Source: Ignavibacteriota bacterium
GTDB taxonomy: Bacteria > Bacteroidota > Ignavibacteria > Ignavibacteriales > Ignavibacteriaceae
Reading direction: 5' to 3'
Length of the DNA: 64,000 nt
NCBI GenBank assembly: GCA_013285405.1
Contig: CP053446.1
Coordinates: 1,959,985 to 2,023,984 of the forward strand
The notes under the pieces are model-generated. The model was not told where the DNA came from, did no database searches, and worked only from the letters and a program-made list of their open reading frames with translations. How positions within the stretch are numbered: position 1 is the first letter of the stretch; the number at the start of each line of letters is the position of its first letter. Positions 7,388 to 14,699 of this stretch are shown here, one piece after another. Both the position numbers and the translations under genes were made by a program.

Positions 7388-8062
7388 TTAAGGATAATCA
7401 AAATAATCTTCTTTTACTTTTTGCCAATTGCCGTTTATAAGTTTGTGAGTAGAACTTCTAAATTTCCATTCTCCGTTGATTTCAACTTGTTCTGTTTCGG
7501 AAGTTTCAATTAACACCAGATGATTATCATTGACTTTATAAGTGCTTTCTGAACCACACATTCCCACACAGCCTCCTTGACAACCAGTTGATATGGTAGA
7601 GTCTCTTGAATTAAAATCTAAATTACAAACTAATGAATCTGAAAATTCTTGATTTATTTCAAAAGTATTATTTGCCGGATTAAAAATCCAGAAGTGATAA
7701 CCCGGTTGAGCCTTAACATCTCTATTAATAACAGTCCAAAAATCAAGATAACCATCAAAATTAAAATCACCGAATTCATGGTCTGGCCAATAGACAAAAT
7801 CATAAACTGTATCTACAACTTGTGTAAATAAAGATTTATCATTCAGATTTAAAAATTTAAATTCATATAAACTTGAACTAGTTTTTTCATTATCTAATTC
7901 GAAAATTTTAAACTTACCAATGAGAATTGGAATGCTTTGATTTAAGGAAACTTGATATGTTGAATCATATAGAATTTTAACAGTCTGATTTCCATTTGTT
8001 TGAGATAGAATCAGCTTATGAAAAAAAATCAAAACAAAACTTGTAATAATTAATTTATTCAT
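7388..8062 (-). CDS. Exported protein, XAC2610-like (cassette gene)
   Basis: A 224-residue secreted protein. The ATG at 8060-8062 starts a good signal peptide (MNKLIITSFVLIFFHKLILS). A longer frame to 8194 only translates the attC site and is rejected. The middle holds a calcium-loop-like segment, HEFGDFNFDGYLDF, typical of XAC2610-like and FG-GAP-like exported proteins. A Cys-rich patch, TGCQGGCVGMCGSES, follows at about 165-180. The C-terminus repeats a GEW/GNW motif. Function unknown. It is the last of three genes in the cassette cluster, bounded by attC-like sites at 7194-7382 and 8081-8325. Confidence 0.75.
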   Translation of the reverse strand: MNKLIITSFVLIFFHKLILSQTNGNQTVKILYDSTYQVSLNQSIPILIGKFKIFELDNEKTSSSLYEFKFLNLNDKSLFTQVVDTVYDFVYWPDHEFGDFNFDGYLDFWTVINRDVKAQPGYHFWIFNPANNTFEINQEFSDSLVCNLDFNSRDSTISTGCQGGCVGMCGSESTYKVNDNHLVLIETSETEQVEINGEWKFRSSTHKLINGNWQKVKEDYFDYP

Positions 8063-8080
8063 TTTGTTTAAATATCTGCC

Positions 8081-8325
8081 ATATAACGACTTGCCGATAA
8101 GCCGACGCCCAGAACAGCAATGCAGTTTAAAACGACAAAGCCAAAAATTTAGCAAACTGCACTTATCTTTCTTTGCAAGTGCAGTTTGCAACAATGTTAA
8201 TTAATAGAACTACTTAGAACAAAAAACTTAAAACGGAACAACAAAGCCAAAAATTTAAAAACTGCCAAGCCTGCCTGTCGGCAGACAGGTGCGAAAAGGC
8301 AGTCGGGTTGATTGGCTGGTTAGGT
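8081..8325 (-). repeat. attC-like site 2, enlarged by a palindrome
   Basis: On the minus strand the site opens ACCTAAC then GCCAATCAACCCGAC and closes GTCGGCTTATCGGC then GTTATAT. The inner arms pair with one extra C, the attC extrahelical base. At 245 bases it is long for an attC, partly because the loop carries a 20-bp palindrome CCTGCCTGTCGGCAGACAGG (8270-8289), a repeat type also seen inside the coding region near 51200. Confidence 0.72.
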
Positions 8326-8340
8326 TGAACATATAAAAAA

Positions 8341-8748
8341 TTAAAGAGATATTCCTGTTTTCTCATTCAATAAAGGACCAAATGATCCTTTTTGTAAAAA
8401 GAAATCAATTAAATATCGATGTCCTTTCTCAATTTTAATATTAAACAATATTGCTTTATCAAATCCTATACAAGAAGCTTTAATATTATAAATGCCAGGT
8501 GGAATTTTTGACATTTTATAATTTCCATTGTAATCTACTGCAGCTCCAATCAAAGTTGAATCAATAATTATATTAGCATTAATAACCGGTTCGTTAGTGT
8601 CTTTAGCAACAACCCTTCCAAATATTACAGAGTTATCATCAAGATTGACATCAAGTTTACCAGAATAAAGTAAAACCGCTTCAGAATTACTTGCACAACT
8701 CGATAATAATAAGCTTGATAATATTATGAATAAATAAAATTTGATCAT
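8341..8748 (-). CDS. Lipoprotein with carboxypeptidase-regulatory-like domain (cassette gene)
   Basis: A 135-residue lipoprotein: MIKFYLFIILSSLLLSSC is an SPII signal with the lipid-anchored Cys18. Residues about 42-110 form a carboxypeptidase-regulatory-like beta-sandwich: VIFGRVVAKDTNEPVINANI, GAAVDYNGNYKMSKIPPGIY, and IKASCIGF. Such domains are common at the N-termini of TonB-dependent receptors but here stand alone. It occupies the central cassette, and the core sites on either side (ACCTAAC at 8774, GTTAGGT at 8319) are exact complements, as expected for one mobile cassette. Function unknown. Confidence 0.8.
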   Translation of the reverse strand: MIKFYLFIILSSLLLSSCASNSEAVLLYSGKLDVNLDDNSVIFGRVVAKDTNEPVINANIIIDSTLIGAAVDYNGNYKMSKIPPGIYNIKASCIGFDKAILFNIKIEKGHRYLIDFFLQKGSFGPLLNEKTGISL

Positions 8749-8773
8749 CTCTTAGAATGAAATTATTACTTCA

Positions 8774-8963
8774 ACCTAACGACGTTGTTGCTAAGCCGCC
8801 GCCCAAAACAACAATGCCAAATTTATTAATTAATATTAATGTTTATAAAAACTTTTTACTATTCAACTAAGTTGAACAAGTTTGTTATAGCGGAGAACCA
8901 AAGATTAAAATTTGCAAAAAGCCGAATGCGTAAGAAGCGGTCGGCTTGAGCAACTTGTTATGC
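8774..8963 (-). repeat. attC-like site 3
   Basis: On the minus strand the site opens GCATAACAAGTTGCTCAAG and closes CTTAGCAACAACGTCGTTAG, with the final T completing the core GTTAGGT. The inner boxes GCTCAAG/CTTAGC differ by one extrahelical base. The plan is the same as in the well-known Vibrio repeat, CTCAAG to CTTAG. The total length is 190 bases. It follows the gene at 8972-9724. Confidence 0.8.
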
Positions 8964-8971
8964 GTTTTTTG

Positions 8972-9724
8972 CTATTTATAAATTCTCCAACTATTTGATT
9001 CCCAAACCAAATTTCTTCCATCAAATAATTTATACTCTTTACCATCTCTAAACTTTTTTCTTTCAAAGAAGAACCTTTTAAAGAAAAAATTGAAAAATGA
9101 TTCTGCATTATTATATAGTGATTCTATCTTGCTTAGCTTAAAAACTTTCTTTGCAGGTTTAACTTTGGATGTTGGTGAATAAAACCTAGTATTGCCAAAA
9201 GTTCCATCGGGAGAAATAGTGTATTGGGAATGATAAAATGAATTCCGAAGGTCAGCTTTAAGTAAATATTTTAAAATGCTTCCAATTTTAAGTTTGTTAG
9301 TTTTACAAAGAGTAGAAATCTCATCAATCTTTGAAGTTGGGCTTTCGCAGTAAAATGGTTTTCCATTTCTTGTAGTTTTAAATTCCCAATCAGGACTAAG
9401 ATTATTTAGCAAGCGTAAAAGATTATAAATAATTATATATTGAAAATCATTTTCCATAACTCTACAATACATTTGAATTAATATTCTTGTCCTTTGTCTT
9501 TGATTAGAATCATATTGGTCTAACAATATTGTAAATTCACGCAAATAATCTACTAGCTCTTCAAGTTCATTATCAAATGCAAAAGTTTGAAACTGATTCG
9601 TGGGAACTTCTGATATTCCGCCGAAAGGAATAAATGCATTGATGGTTTTTTCCTTCAGTTGTGATATAGCAGAATCAAACAAATCATCAATCACATTTTG
9701 GATTTTTTCAGTTGATATATCCAT
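8972..9724 (-). CDS. HEPN-like protein (cassette gene)
   Basis: A 250-residue, mostly helical cytosolic protein of unknown family. Residues 160-165 read RNSFYH inside ADLRNSFYHSQYTI, matching the Rx4H signature with Asn after Arg that marks HEPN ribonuclease domains of toxins, abortive infection proteins and CRISPR effectors. The flanking segments (SILKYLLKADL before, then an SxDG and a KxFK region) are compatible with a two-helix HEPN core. There is no signal peptide. It shares a cassette with the lipoprotein at 9732-10307, 7 bases apart. The HEPN assignment rests on one motif. Confidence 0.7.
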   Translation of the reverse strand: MDISTEKIQNVIDDLFDSAISQLKEKTINAFIPFGGISEVPTNQFQTFAFDNELEELVDYLREFTILLDQYDSNQRQRTRILIQMYCRVMENDFQYIIIYNLLRLLNNLSPDWEFKTTRNGKPFYCESPTSKIDEISTLCKTNKLKIGSILKYLLKADLRNSFYHSQYTISPDGTFGNTRFYSPTSKVKPAKKVFKLSKIESLYNNAESFFNFFFKRFFFERKKFRDGKEYKLFDGRNLVWESNSWRIYK

Positions 9725-9731
9725 AATCTGC

Positions 9732-10307
9732 TTATTTAATTTTTACGTGGTCACCAAAATCACGACCATAATATTCTAATAATTTTCTTACGCATAGATT
9801 TGTGTATTTTTCATAGGCATCTCTGCCAGCACCAATATAACCTTCCCAAATAGTATTAAAATTACCTTCTTTAGCGGATTCTACATCATAGAGATCTAAA
9901 TAAACTTTTTTTACTGTATATGAATATGTATATGGTATTGTTGTTGTGCCACTTGTAGTTTCTTTGTATTTAGTATTACCAATTTTACCAGTGGTTGTTG
10001 TAGTTGAAGGTAGCGAATAAAATGAACTTATATCACTTGTTTTTTCATCCAAAGAAAAAAACAATATTTTATCAGCAATAGGCGCATCATCAATAATTTG
10101 AAATCCAATGCTATCCATTTCGTGTTTCAATAAGCGATAAAAGTTTCTCTCAGTAAGTGACGCATTATCAGGAAGATAAATAAATATCTTATCTTTGAAA
10201 GAAAATGAATAATCTGGGTCAATTTGTGAATGAATATATATTGAAGGTCCACAACCAATAAAGAATATCGGAAAGAGAAAAAGAAAAACTATTATTGTCT
10301 TTTTCAT
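9732..10307 (-). CDS. Lipoprotein of unknown function (cassette gene)
   Basis: A 191-residue protein with an SPII signal (MKKTIIVFLFLFPIFFIGC, anchored Cys19). The mature part starts with PSIYIHSQIDPDYSFSF and has a threonine-rich segment near 105-130 with TTTTTGKIGNTKYKETTSGT. The order (beta strands, 'YLPDNASLTERNFYRLL', late LDLYDVES and WEGYIGAG) is reminiscent of DUF4136-like lipoproteins, though this is a weak call. It is the first gene of the cassette cluster in the direction of transcription. The HEPN-like gene starts 7 bases after its stop. Confidence 0.75.
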   Translation of the reverse strand: MKKTIIVFLFLFPIFFIGCGPSIYIHSQIDPDYSFSFKDKIFIYLPDNASLTERNFYRLLKHEMDSIGFQIIDDAPIADKILFFSLDEKTSDISSFYSLPSTTTTTGKIGNTKYKETTSGTTTIPYTYSYTVKKVYLDLYDVESAKEGNFNTIWEGYIGAGRDAYEKYTNLCVRKLLEYYGRDFGDHVKIK

Positions 10308-10332
10308 TTCTAACCTCGTATATTTTTGAAAC

Positions 10333-10339
10333 GCATAAC
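10333..10339 (-). other. Outer core site of the cassette cluster (attI or remnant)
   Basis: GCATAAC here is the exact complement of GTTATGC at 8957-8963, so both ends of the first cassette are visible. The bases beyond it (10340-10400) show no attC inner boxes, so this may be where an attI site once joined the array. No integrase gene is present within the window. Confidence 0.5.
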
Positions 10340-10930
10340 TATTACTTATACTGAACTGAATTATTATCTAAGGAAGATATATATGCGTGCAGTTGCATAT
10401 CTACGTTCCTAATTCTTAGATTTTTATACATAAAGCAAATATTTAAAAATATCCTCTGCATATCTATCATCCTTGTGTTCGCTGGATAAAAATACATCCC
10501 ACAAGTATAGATCAGGATTTCATCGCATCTGCTATAAACGAAAAACTAATTCAGAGTTATTTCAAAATTACAACAGCAACTTAGACAACACTAAATAAAG
10601 AGTAAAGCTATGGCGAGAGAAAATTAATAGCCACGAGCTTCAGCTCGTGGTAGAGTGAACGCCAGCAAAATTGGCTTTAGCCAAAATATTAGCAAGAATT
10701 GGGCTGAAGTCCGGATTATTCTTTAAACCAGTCCTTTAGTCCACGACTTGAAAGTCGTGGCAATTAAAGCTTCGAAGCACCTATCCTTGACAACTTTTTA
10801 CAATTCCTTACTTTACCATGACCCGTGTTGCACTTCAAAAGAGTAGTTTTCAAGTGGAAATTAAATGAATATTAACCACAATAAAAAGTCCGTCGAGACT
10901 CCGTCTCGCCGAGACAAGGAGGAAAATCAA
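10340..10930 (+). other. Intergenic stretch with palindromic elements, no gene seen
   Basis: About 590 bases without a supported gene. The first 280 are AT-rich and featureless to my reading. A REP-like hairpin cluster occupies 10630-10761, and the palindrome CGAGACTCCGTCTCG (10894-10908) lies just before the next gene's ribosome binding site. Confidence 0.6.
10630..10761. repeat. REP-like element with two outer hairpins
   Basis: The left end is CCACGAG-CTTCAG-CTCGTGG (10631-10650) and the right end is CCACGAC-TTGAAA-GTCGTGG (10741-10760). Smaller hairpins around TTGGCTTTAGCCAA and GGGCTGAAGTCC lie between them. This matches the layout of REP elements mobilised by Y1/RAYT-type transposases. 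No such transposase is in the window. Confidence 0.75.
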
Positions 10931-11383
10931 ATGTTGAACAAAGTGAAATCCCGTCTTTCGGGAAAAGCAACCAAAACTTTCTTCACCGCAGTTCTTCTGA
11001 CAGCAGTTTTAACAAGCTCGGGGCATACGCAGTTAAATTCTATAAAAGACATCACTGATCATAAGTATGCATTAGAAAATCTTATAGCTGGTATTCATTC
11101 AGAAAATGATGGAGTAAGAAGAAATTCAATATACTTCGCTGGTTATTATAAAATACTTGAAACAGAAGATGCACTTATAGATCAGCTTAATAATGAAAAA
11201 GATCCAAGCACAAGAATATTAATTGCACTTGTTCTTTACGAATTGGGCAGCGAAGAAGGATTGCTCGAAGTAAAAAATCTTTCACTTAATGATGAGGATG
11301 CAAAGGTGCGAAGAATGGCTGTCCAGATCTATAATGAATATCTGGTTAATAGCTCAGGAAGTACAGTTTTCATCGCTGAGTAG
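10931..11383 (+). CDS. Exported HEAT-repeat protein
   Basis: A 150-residue protein. The ATG at 10931 is chosen over the frame's earlier ATG because AAGGAGG lies 8 bases upstream; the earlier part merely translates a palindrome. A signal peptide follows (basic start, then TFFTAVLLTAVLTSSGHTQ). The rest consists of paired helices with HEAT-like features: AGIHSENDGVRRNSIYFAGY, LIDQLNNEKDPSTRILIALV and NLSLNDEDAKVRRMAVQIY. These repeats usually mediate protein contacts. The basic n-region of the signal is encoded by the palindrome TCCCGTCTTTCGGGA (10949-10963). It lies 56 bases before another exported protein with the same trait. Confidence 0.8.
   Translation: MLNKVKSRLSGKATKTFFTAVLLTAVLTSSGHTQLNSIKDITDHKYALENLIAGIHSENDGVRRNSIYFAGYYKILETEDALIDQLNNEKDPSTRILIALVLYELGSEEGLLEVKNLSLNDEDAKVRRMAVQIYNEYLVNSSGSTVFIAE
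10949..10963. repeat. TCCCG-N5-CGGGA palindrome inside a coding region
   Basis: TCCCGTCTTTCGGGA, preceded by GAA, lies within codons 7-11 of the HEAT-repeat gene. The same motif occurs twice in the next gene (11465-11479, 11488-11503) and once just before fumC (36356-36372). Confidence 0.8.
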
Positions 11384-11439
11384 TATCTTACAAATGAAAT
11401 TTAAATATTTGTTAAAATGAAATTAATGTTGATTAAAAA

Positions 11440-12579
11440 ATGTTGAACGTTGAACGAAGTGAAATCCCGACTTTCGGGAAAGAGAAATCCCGCTATGCAG
11501 GGAAAAAAATTACTATCAGTTTTGGAATTCTTTTATTAATTATTGCCGGATGCAAATCAGGCAACGATGATCAACAAGAGTTTGATACTAAAAACTTTTT
11601 CAGTGAGATGCACAAAATGGTCGGAGCTAATGCAAAAAATTATTTAGATCTTGAAGGAAACTGGAGATTTTCGATTGGTGATGATACAGCCTGGTCTTCC
11701 CCTGATTTTAATGATAATAACTGGGAAAAAATTAAAGTACCCGCTGCATGGGAAGATCAGGGATTTCACGGTTACAACGGTTTTGCATGGTACAGGAAAA
11801 CATTTACTGTCCCAAAAGAATTAGTTGGAAGTAATTTTGTGCTTAGTGCCGGACTTATTGATGATGTTGACCAGACTTTTATAAACGGAAAACTTATCGG
11901 AATGTCAGGAGGCTTTCCACCACAGTATGCAACTGCTTACGACGCATACCGCGAATATTATATTTCAAAAGATTTTCTGAAGGAAGGAAAAAACACAATC
12001 GCAATTCGTGTTTATGATGCGCAGCTTGGCGGAGGAATTGTGAGCGGCACTGTCGGACTGTTAGCAATTCAATCAAATGCAGGACAAACATCTTTTCCTG
12101 ATCTCGATATCGATCTTAGAGGGAAGTGGAAATTTAATACAGGTGATATCAGTGATTGGAAAAATCCTGGCTATGATGATAAATCCTGGACGGAAATATT
12201 TGTCCCGGCTTTCTGGGAAACACAGGGCTACAAAGATTATGATGGCTTTGCATGGTACAGATTGAAATTCACATTACCGGAAAAATATCTGAATCAAAAA
12301 ATGGTTTTAATGCTTGGGAAGATTGATGATATTGACCAGGTTTTTATTAATGGAACATTTGTTGGCTCAACCGGTGATTGGAATTTTGATGTTGTGCCTA
12401 ATAGCTTCAATCAGAATTATGAATGGGAAAAGAATCGTGGATATTATATTCCTGAAAACATTTTACTCCCCGGGAAAGAAAATGTTATTGCTGTTCGTGT
12501 TTATGATGGATTTATTGACGGTGGAATTTATAAAGGTCCAATCGGATTGATCACACAAAATAAATATCGTAAATATTAG
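11440..12579 (+). CDS. Lipoprotein with two GH2-like jelly-roll (sugar-binding) domains
   Basis: A 379-residue lipoprotein; the lipobox IIAGC gives the anchored Cys near residue 38. After the anchor it carries two homologous domains of about 145 residues (about 70-215 and 220-375). Each begins L(D/E)GxWxFxxGD, continues with VPAxWExQG and GFAWYRxxFxxP, then DDVDQTFINGKLIG or its equivalent, and ends with IAIRVYD and GG. This is the beta-galactosidase N-terminal jelly-roll fold, but no catalytic TIM barrel follows, so it is probably a surface carbohydrate-binding protein. Two palindromes of the TCCCG..CGGGA type form part of its N-terminal codons. Confidence 0.82.
   Translation: MLNVERSEIPTFGKEKSRYAGKKITISFGILLLIIAGCKSGNDDQQEFDTKNFFSEMHKMVGANAKNYLDLEGNWRFSIGDDTAWSSPDFNDNNWEKIKVPAAWEDQGFHGYNGFAWYRKTFTVPKELVGSNFVLSAGLIDDVDQTFINGKLIGMSGGFPPQYATAYDAYREYYISKDFLKEGKNTIAIRVYDAQLGGGIVSGTVGLLAIQSNAGQTSFPDLDIDLRGKWKFNTGDISDWKNPGYDDKSWTEIFVPAFWETQGYKDYDGFAWYRLKFTLPEKYLNQKMVLMLGKIDDIDQVFINGTFVGSTGDWNFDVVPNSFNQNYEWEKNRGYYIPENILLPGKENVIAVRVYDGFIDGGIYKGPIGLITQNKYRKY
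11465..11503. repeat. Two palindromes inside the lipoprotein gene's 5' end
   Basis: TCCCGACTTTCGGGA (11465-11479) and TCCCGCTATGCAGGGA (11488-11503) lie side by side, each preceded by GAAA. They encode the basic stretch between the start codon and the hydrophobic core of the signal peptide. Confidence 0.8.
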
Positions 12580-12689
12580 AAGAGCAGAAGAGAATAGATT
12601 TATTGTAAAAATTTATTTTCAAACAAAATCCTAAAAGCCCTCCGATTATTTTAACAAATTAAATTTGAAACTCACCAATAGACTTTGTG

Positions 12690-12757
12690 GTTCTCCGTGT
12701 TACCTCTGTGTAACTCAGTGTAAATTTCTTTTGTTACACAGAGAACCTCAGAGAACG
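12690..12757. repeat. Imperfect inverted repeat with CTCTGTG words
   Basis: The arm at 12690-12714 (ending CTCTGTGTAAC) and the arm at 12733-12757 (starting GTTACACAGAG) are near-complementary around an 18-base loop, and more CACAGAG/CTCAGTG words follow to about 12775. It fills the 280-base gap between two convergent genes and may also end transcription, though no T run follows. Confidence 0.7.
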
Positions 12758-12859
12758 CACAGAGTTTCACTGAGAAATTTTCTGAACCGGTTCAATGATA
12801 AAATTTCTTTTGCAGGTGTTAATTAGAAATAACTGTTTGAATAATGGGGTAAAGCCTAT

Positions 12860-13672
12860 TTAACTCCGAGCGTTATCAAAACGATTTTTACTAAACATTA
12901 AAAAAGTCATAATAATAAAAAACGATCCAAACAAAACATCAGAAGCATAATGTGCACCAATAACAACTCTGCTCAAAGCTAGAGCAACTGCCCAAAAGAA
13001 AATAAAAATAAACACTAAGTTTTTAATCCAAACTTTTTTATTTGAAAATAATATTAGGATTGGTAATAGTATCCAACCCATTGCTGCATGACCGGATGGA
13101 AAAGAATCAAATCCTGTAATTCCCTGAGGCAAATACCACGGAGTAAATTGTGAAAATGCTGAGTCGAGTTCTCTGAATCGGACTCTTCCCCAAAAATATT
13201 TTACAACCTGAATACAAATAACATATCCAAACAATGCAACCTCGACTACGACTTTAGCGAATTTTATTGCGATAGTGTTCGTTACTTCTTGTTTCTTTTT
13301 AATGAAAATAAAGATAATCAGGCTTATTACTGCTGATAATATTGCAAACAAAAGAAAATATGATGATGTGTAGTTTTCAAAAAAAATATCAAATAAATAA
13401 AAGATCAGACCAGCACTAACCAGGAAGAAAAAAATTTGTTTGAGATAAGACCAAAAATCAGTTTGTGATTTTATATGCGAGTAGTAAATAAAAACTCCGG
13501 AAAGTATGACTAATAATCCAGGAATCATACCATAATCCTGAAGAAATTTTGCCCATCCTGAATTTTGATTTACAATTTGTCTTGATATTTCCAGATCATA
13601 AATCCCAAAAATTACAGCGAGAATTATCCAAACAAGCAACAGCAGCAAATAATTAATTTTAATTTGTCCCAT
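12860..13672 (-). CDS. PAP2-family membrane phosphatase
   Basis: A 270-residue membrane protein with about six helices. The three PAP2 phosphatase motifs are present: KYFWGRVRFRE (motif 1, with Phe in place of the usual Pro), FPSGHAAMG (motif 2) and SRVVIGAHYASDV (motif 3, with the nucleophile-relaying His). Such enzymes remove phosphate from lipid phosphates such as undecaprenyl diphosphate or phosphatidate at the outer face of the membrane. It is a single gene, divergent from the pentose phosphate operon that starts 114 bases away. The substrate cannot be told from sequence. Confidence 0.88.
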   Translation of the reverse strand: MGQIKINYLLLLLVWIILAVIFGIYDLEISRQIVNQNSGWAKFLQDYGMIPGLLVILSGVFIYYSHIKSQTDFWSYLKQIFFFLVSAGLIFYLFDIFFENYTSSYFLLFAILSAVISLIIFIFIKKKQEVTNTIAIKFAKVVVEVALFGYVICIQVVKYFWGRVRFRELDSAFSQFTPWYLPQGITGFDSFPSGHAAMGWILLPILILFSNKKVWIKNLVFIFIFFWAVALALSRVVIGAHYASDVLFGSFFIIMTFLMFSKNRFDNARS

Positions 13673-13785
13673 TTTTCTTTGTTCTAATACTGAATATCTT
13701 TTACATTGATTCCAAATATTTTACGCATTAAGTTGGATTAAAATACATCATATAAAAATAATAAATAATAATTCGGAGATATAAA

Positions 13786-14682
13786 GTGAAGATTGGATTT
13801 ATCGGACTTGGCAAAATGGGATTGAATATGGTTCACAGACTTTTAAATGATAAACATCAGATTGTAGTTTATAATAAATCAAAAGAACCAATAAAAGAAG
13901 CAGAAAAACTCGGTGCTGTTGTCGCAAACTCTGTGGAAGAACTTATTGGAAAACTTGAAGGAAGAAAAGTAATCTGGCTGATGGTTCCTTCAGGTAAACC
14001 CGTTGATGAAAATATAGATGCAATTCTTCCTCATTTAAAGAAAGATGATATAATTATTGATGGAGGAAATTCGTATTTCAAAGAATCACAGCAAAGAGCA
14101 AAACTCTGTTCCCAGAAAGGAATTAATTATATAGATTGCGGAACAAGCGGAGGAGTTTGGGGATTGAAAGAAGGTTATTGTCTGATGTATGGCGGAAATA
14201 AAAATGCGGTTGATTTCTGTGAACCGATATTCAAAACTCTCGCACCTGAAAATGGTTATTTATATTGCGGCGAATCCGGCGCAGGACATTTCGTGAAAAT
14301 GGTCCACAATGGAATTGAGTATGGAATGATGCAGGCTTATGCAGAAGGATTTGAGATACTTGAAAAATCAGAATTTAATATTGACTTGAAAGCAGTTTCT
14401 AATGTATGGCAGTATGGAAGTGTTGTTCGTTCCTGGCTTCTTGAACTTGCACACCTGGCATTAACAGATGATCCAAAACTTGAAAAGATTAAAGGATTTG
14501 TCCAAGACAGCGGTGAAGGCAGATGGACAGTTCAAACAGCAATTGATCTTGGTGTACCTGCTCACATCATTACTTCATCCCTGTTCAATAGATTTCAATC
14601 GCGACAGGATGATTCATTTGCGATGAAGATGCTGGCAGCACTACGGAATGAATTCGGCGGGCATGCTGTTAAAAAAAATTAA
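13786..14682 (+). CDS. gnd: 6-phosphogluconate dehydrogenase, short (YqeC-like) type
   Basis: Oxidatively decarboxylates 6-phosphogluconate to ribulose 5-phosphate. At 298 residues it is the short form, which in characterised cases prefers NAD, rather than the 470-residue form. Motifs: the dinucleotide loop GFIGLGKMGLNM at residues 4-15, DGGNSYFKES, CGTSGGVWGLKEGYCLMYGG (substrate loop) and HFVKMVHNGIEYGMMQAYAEG with the catalytic Lys and Asn. The start is GTG with CGGAG 7 bases upstream. It is the first gene of the five-gene operon gnd-zwf-pgl-tal-pgi; zwf follows after 17 bases. Confidence 0.95.
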   Translation: MKIGFIGLGKMGLNMVHRLLNDKHQIVVYNKSKEPIKEAEKLGAVVANSVEELIGKLEGRKVIWLMVPSGKPVDENIDAILPHLKKDDIIIDGGNSYFKESQQRAKLCSQKGINYIDCGTSGGVWGLKEGYCLMYGGNKNAVDFCEPIFKTLAPENGYLYCGESGAGHFVKMVHNGIEYGMMQAYAEGFEILEKSEFNIDLKAVSNVWQYGSVVRSWLLELAHLALTDDPKLEKIKGFVQDSGEGRWTVQTAIDLGVPAHIITSSLFNRFQSRQDDSFAMKMLAALRNEFGGHAVKKN

Positions 14683-14699
14683 CAAATGAAAAAAGAAAA

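Noticed and set aside
8063..8194. 44-codon N-terminal extension of the cassette gene at 7388-8062
   Set aside because: It translates attC-like site 2, and a clean signal peptide starts at the internal ATG (8062).
5603..10930. Integrase or transposase gene explaining the accessory region
   Set aside because: All open frames here were read; none has tyrosine recombinase, serine recombinase or DDE transposase motifs.
12690..12775. CTCTGTG-rich repeats as a CRISPR-like array
   Set aside because: The words are irregularly spaced arms of one inverted repeat, without unique spacers of even length, and no cas genes are near.
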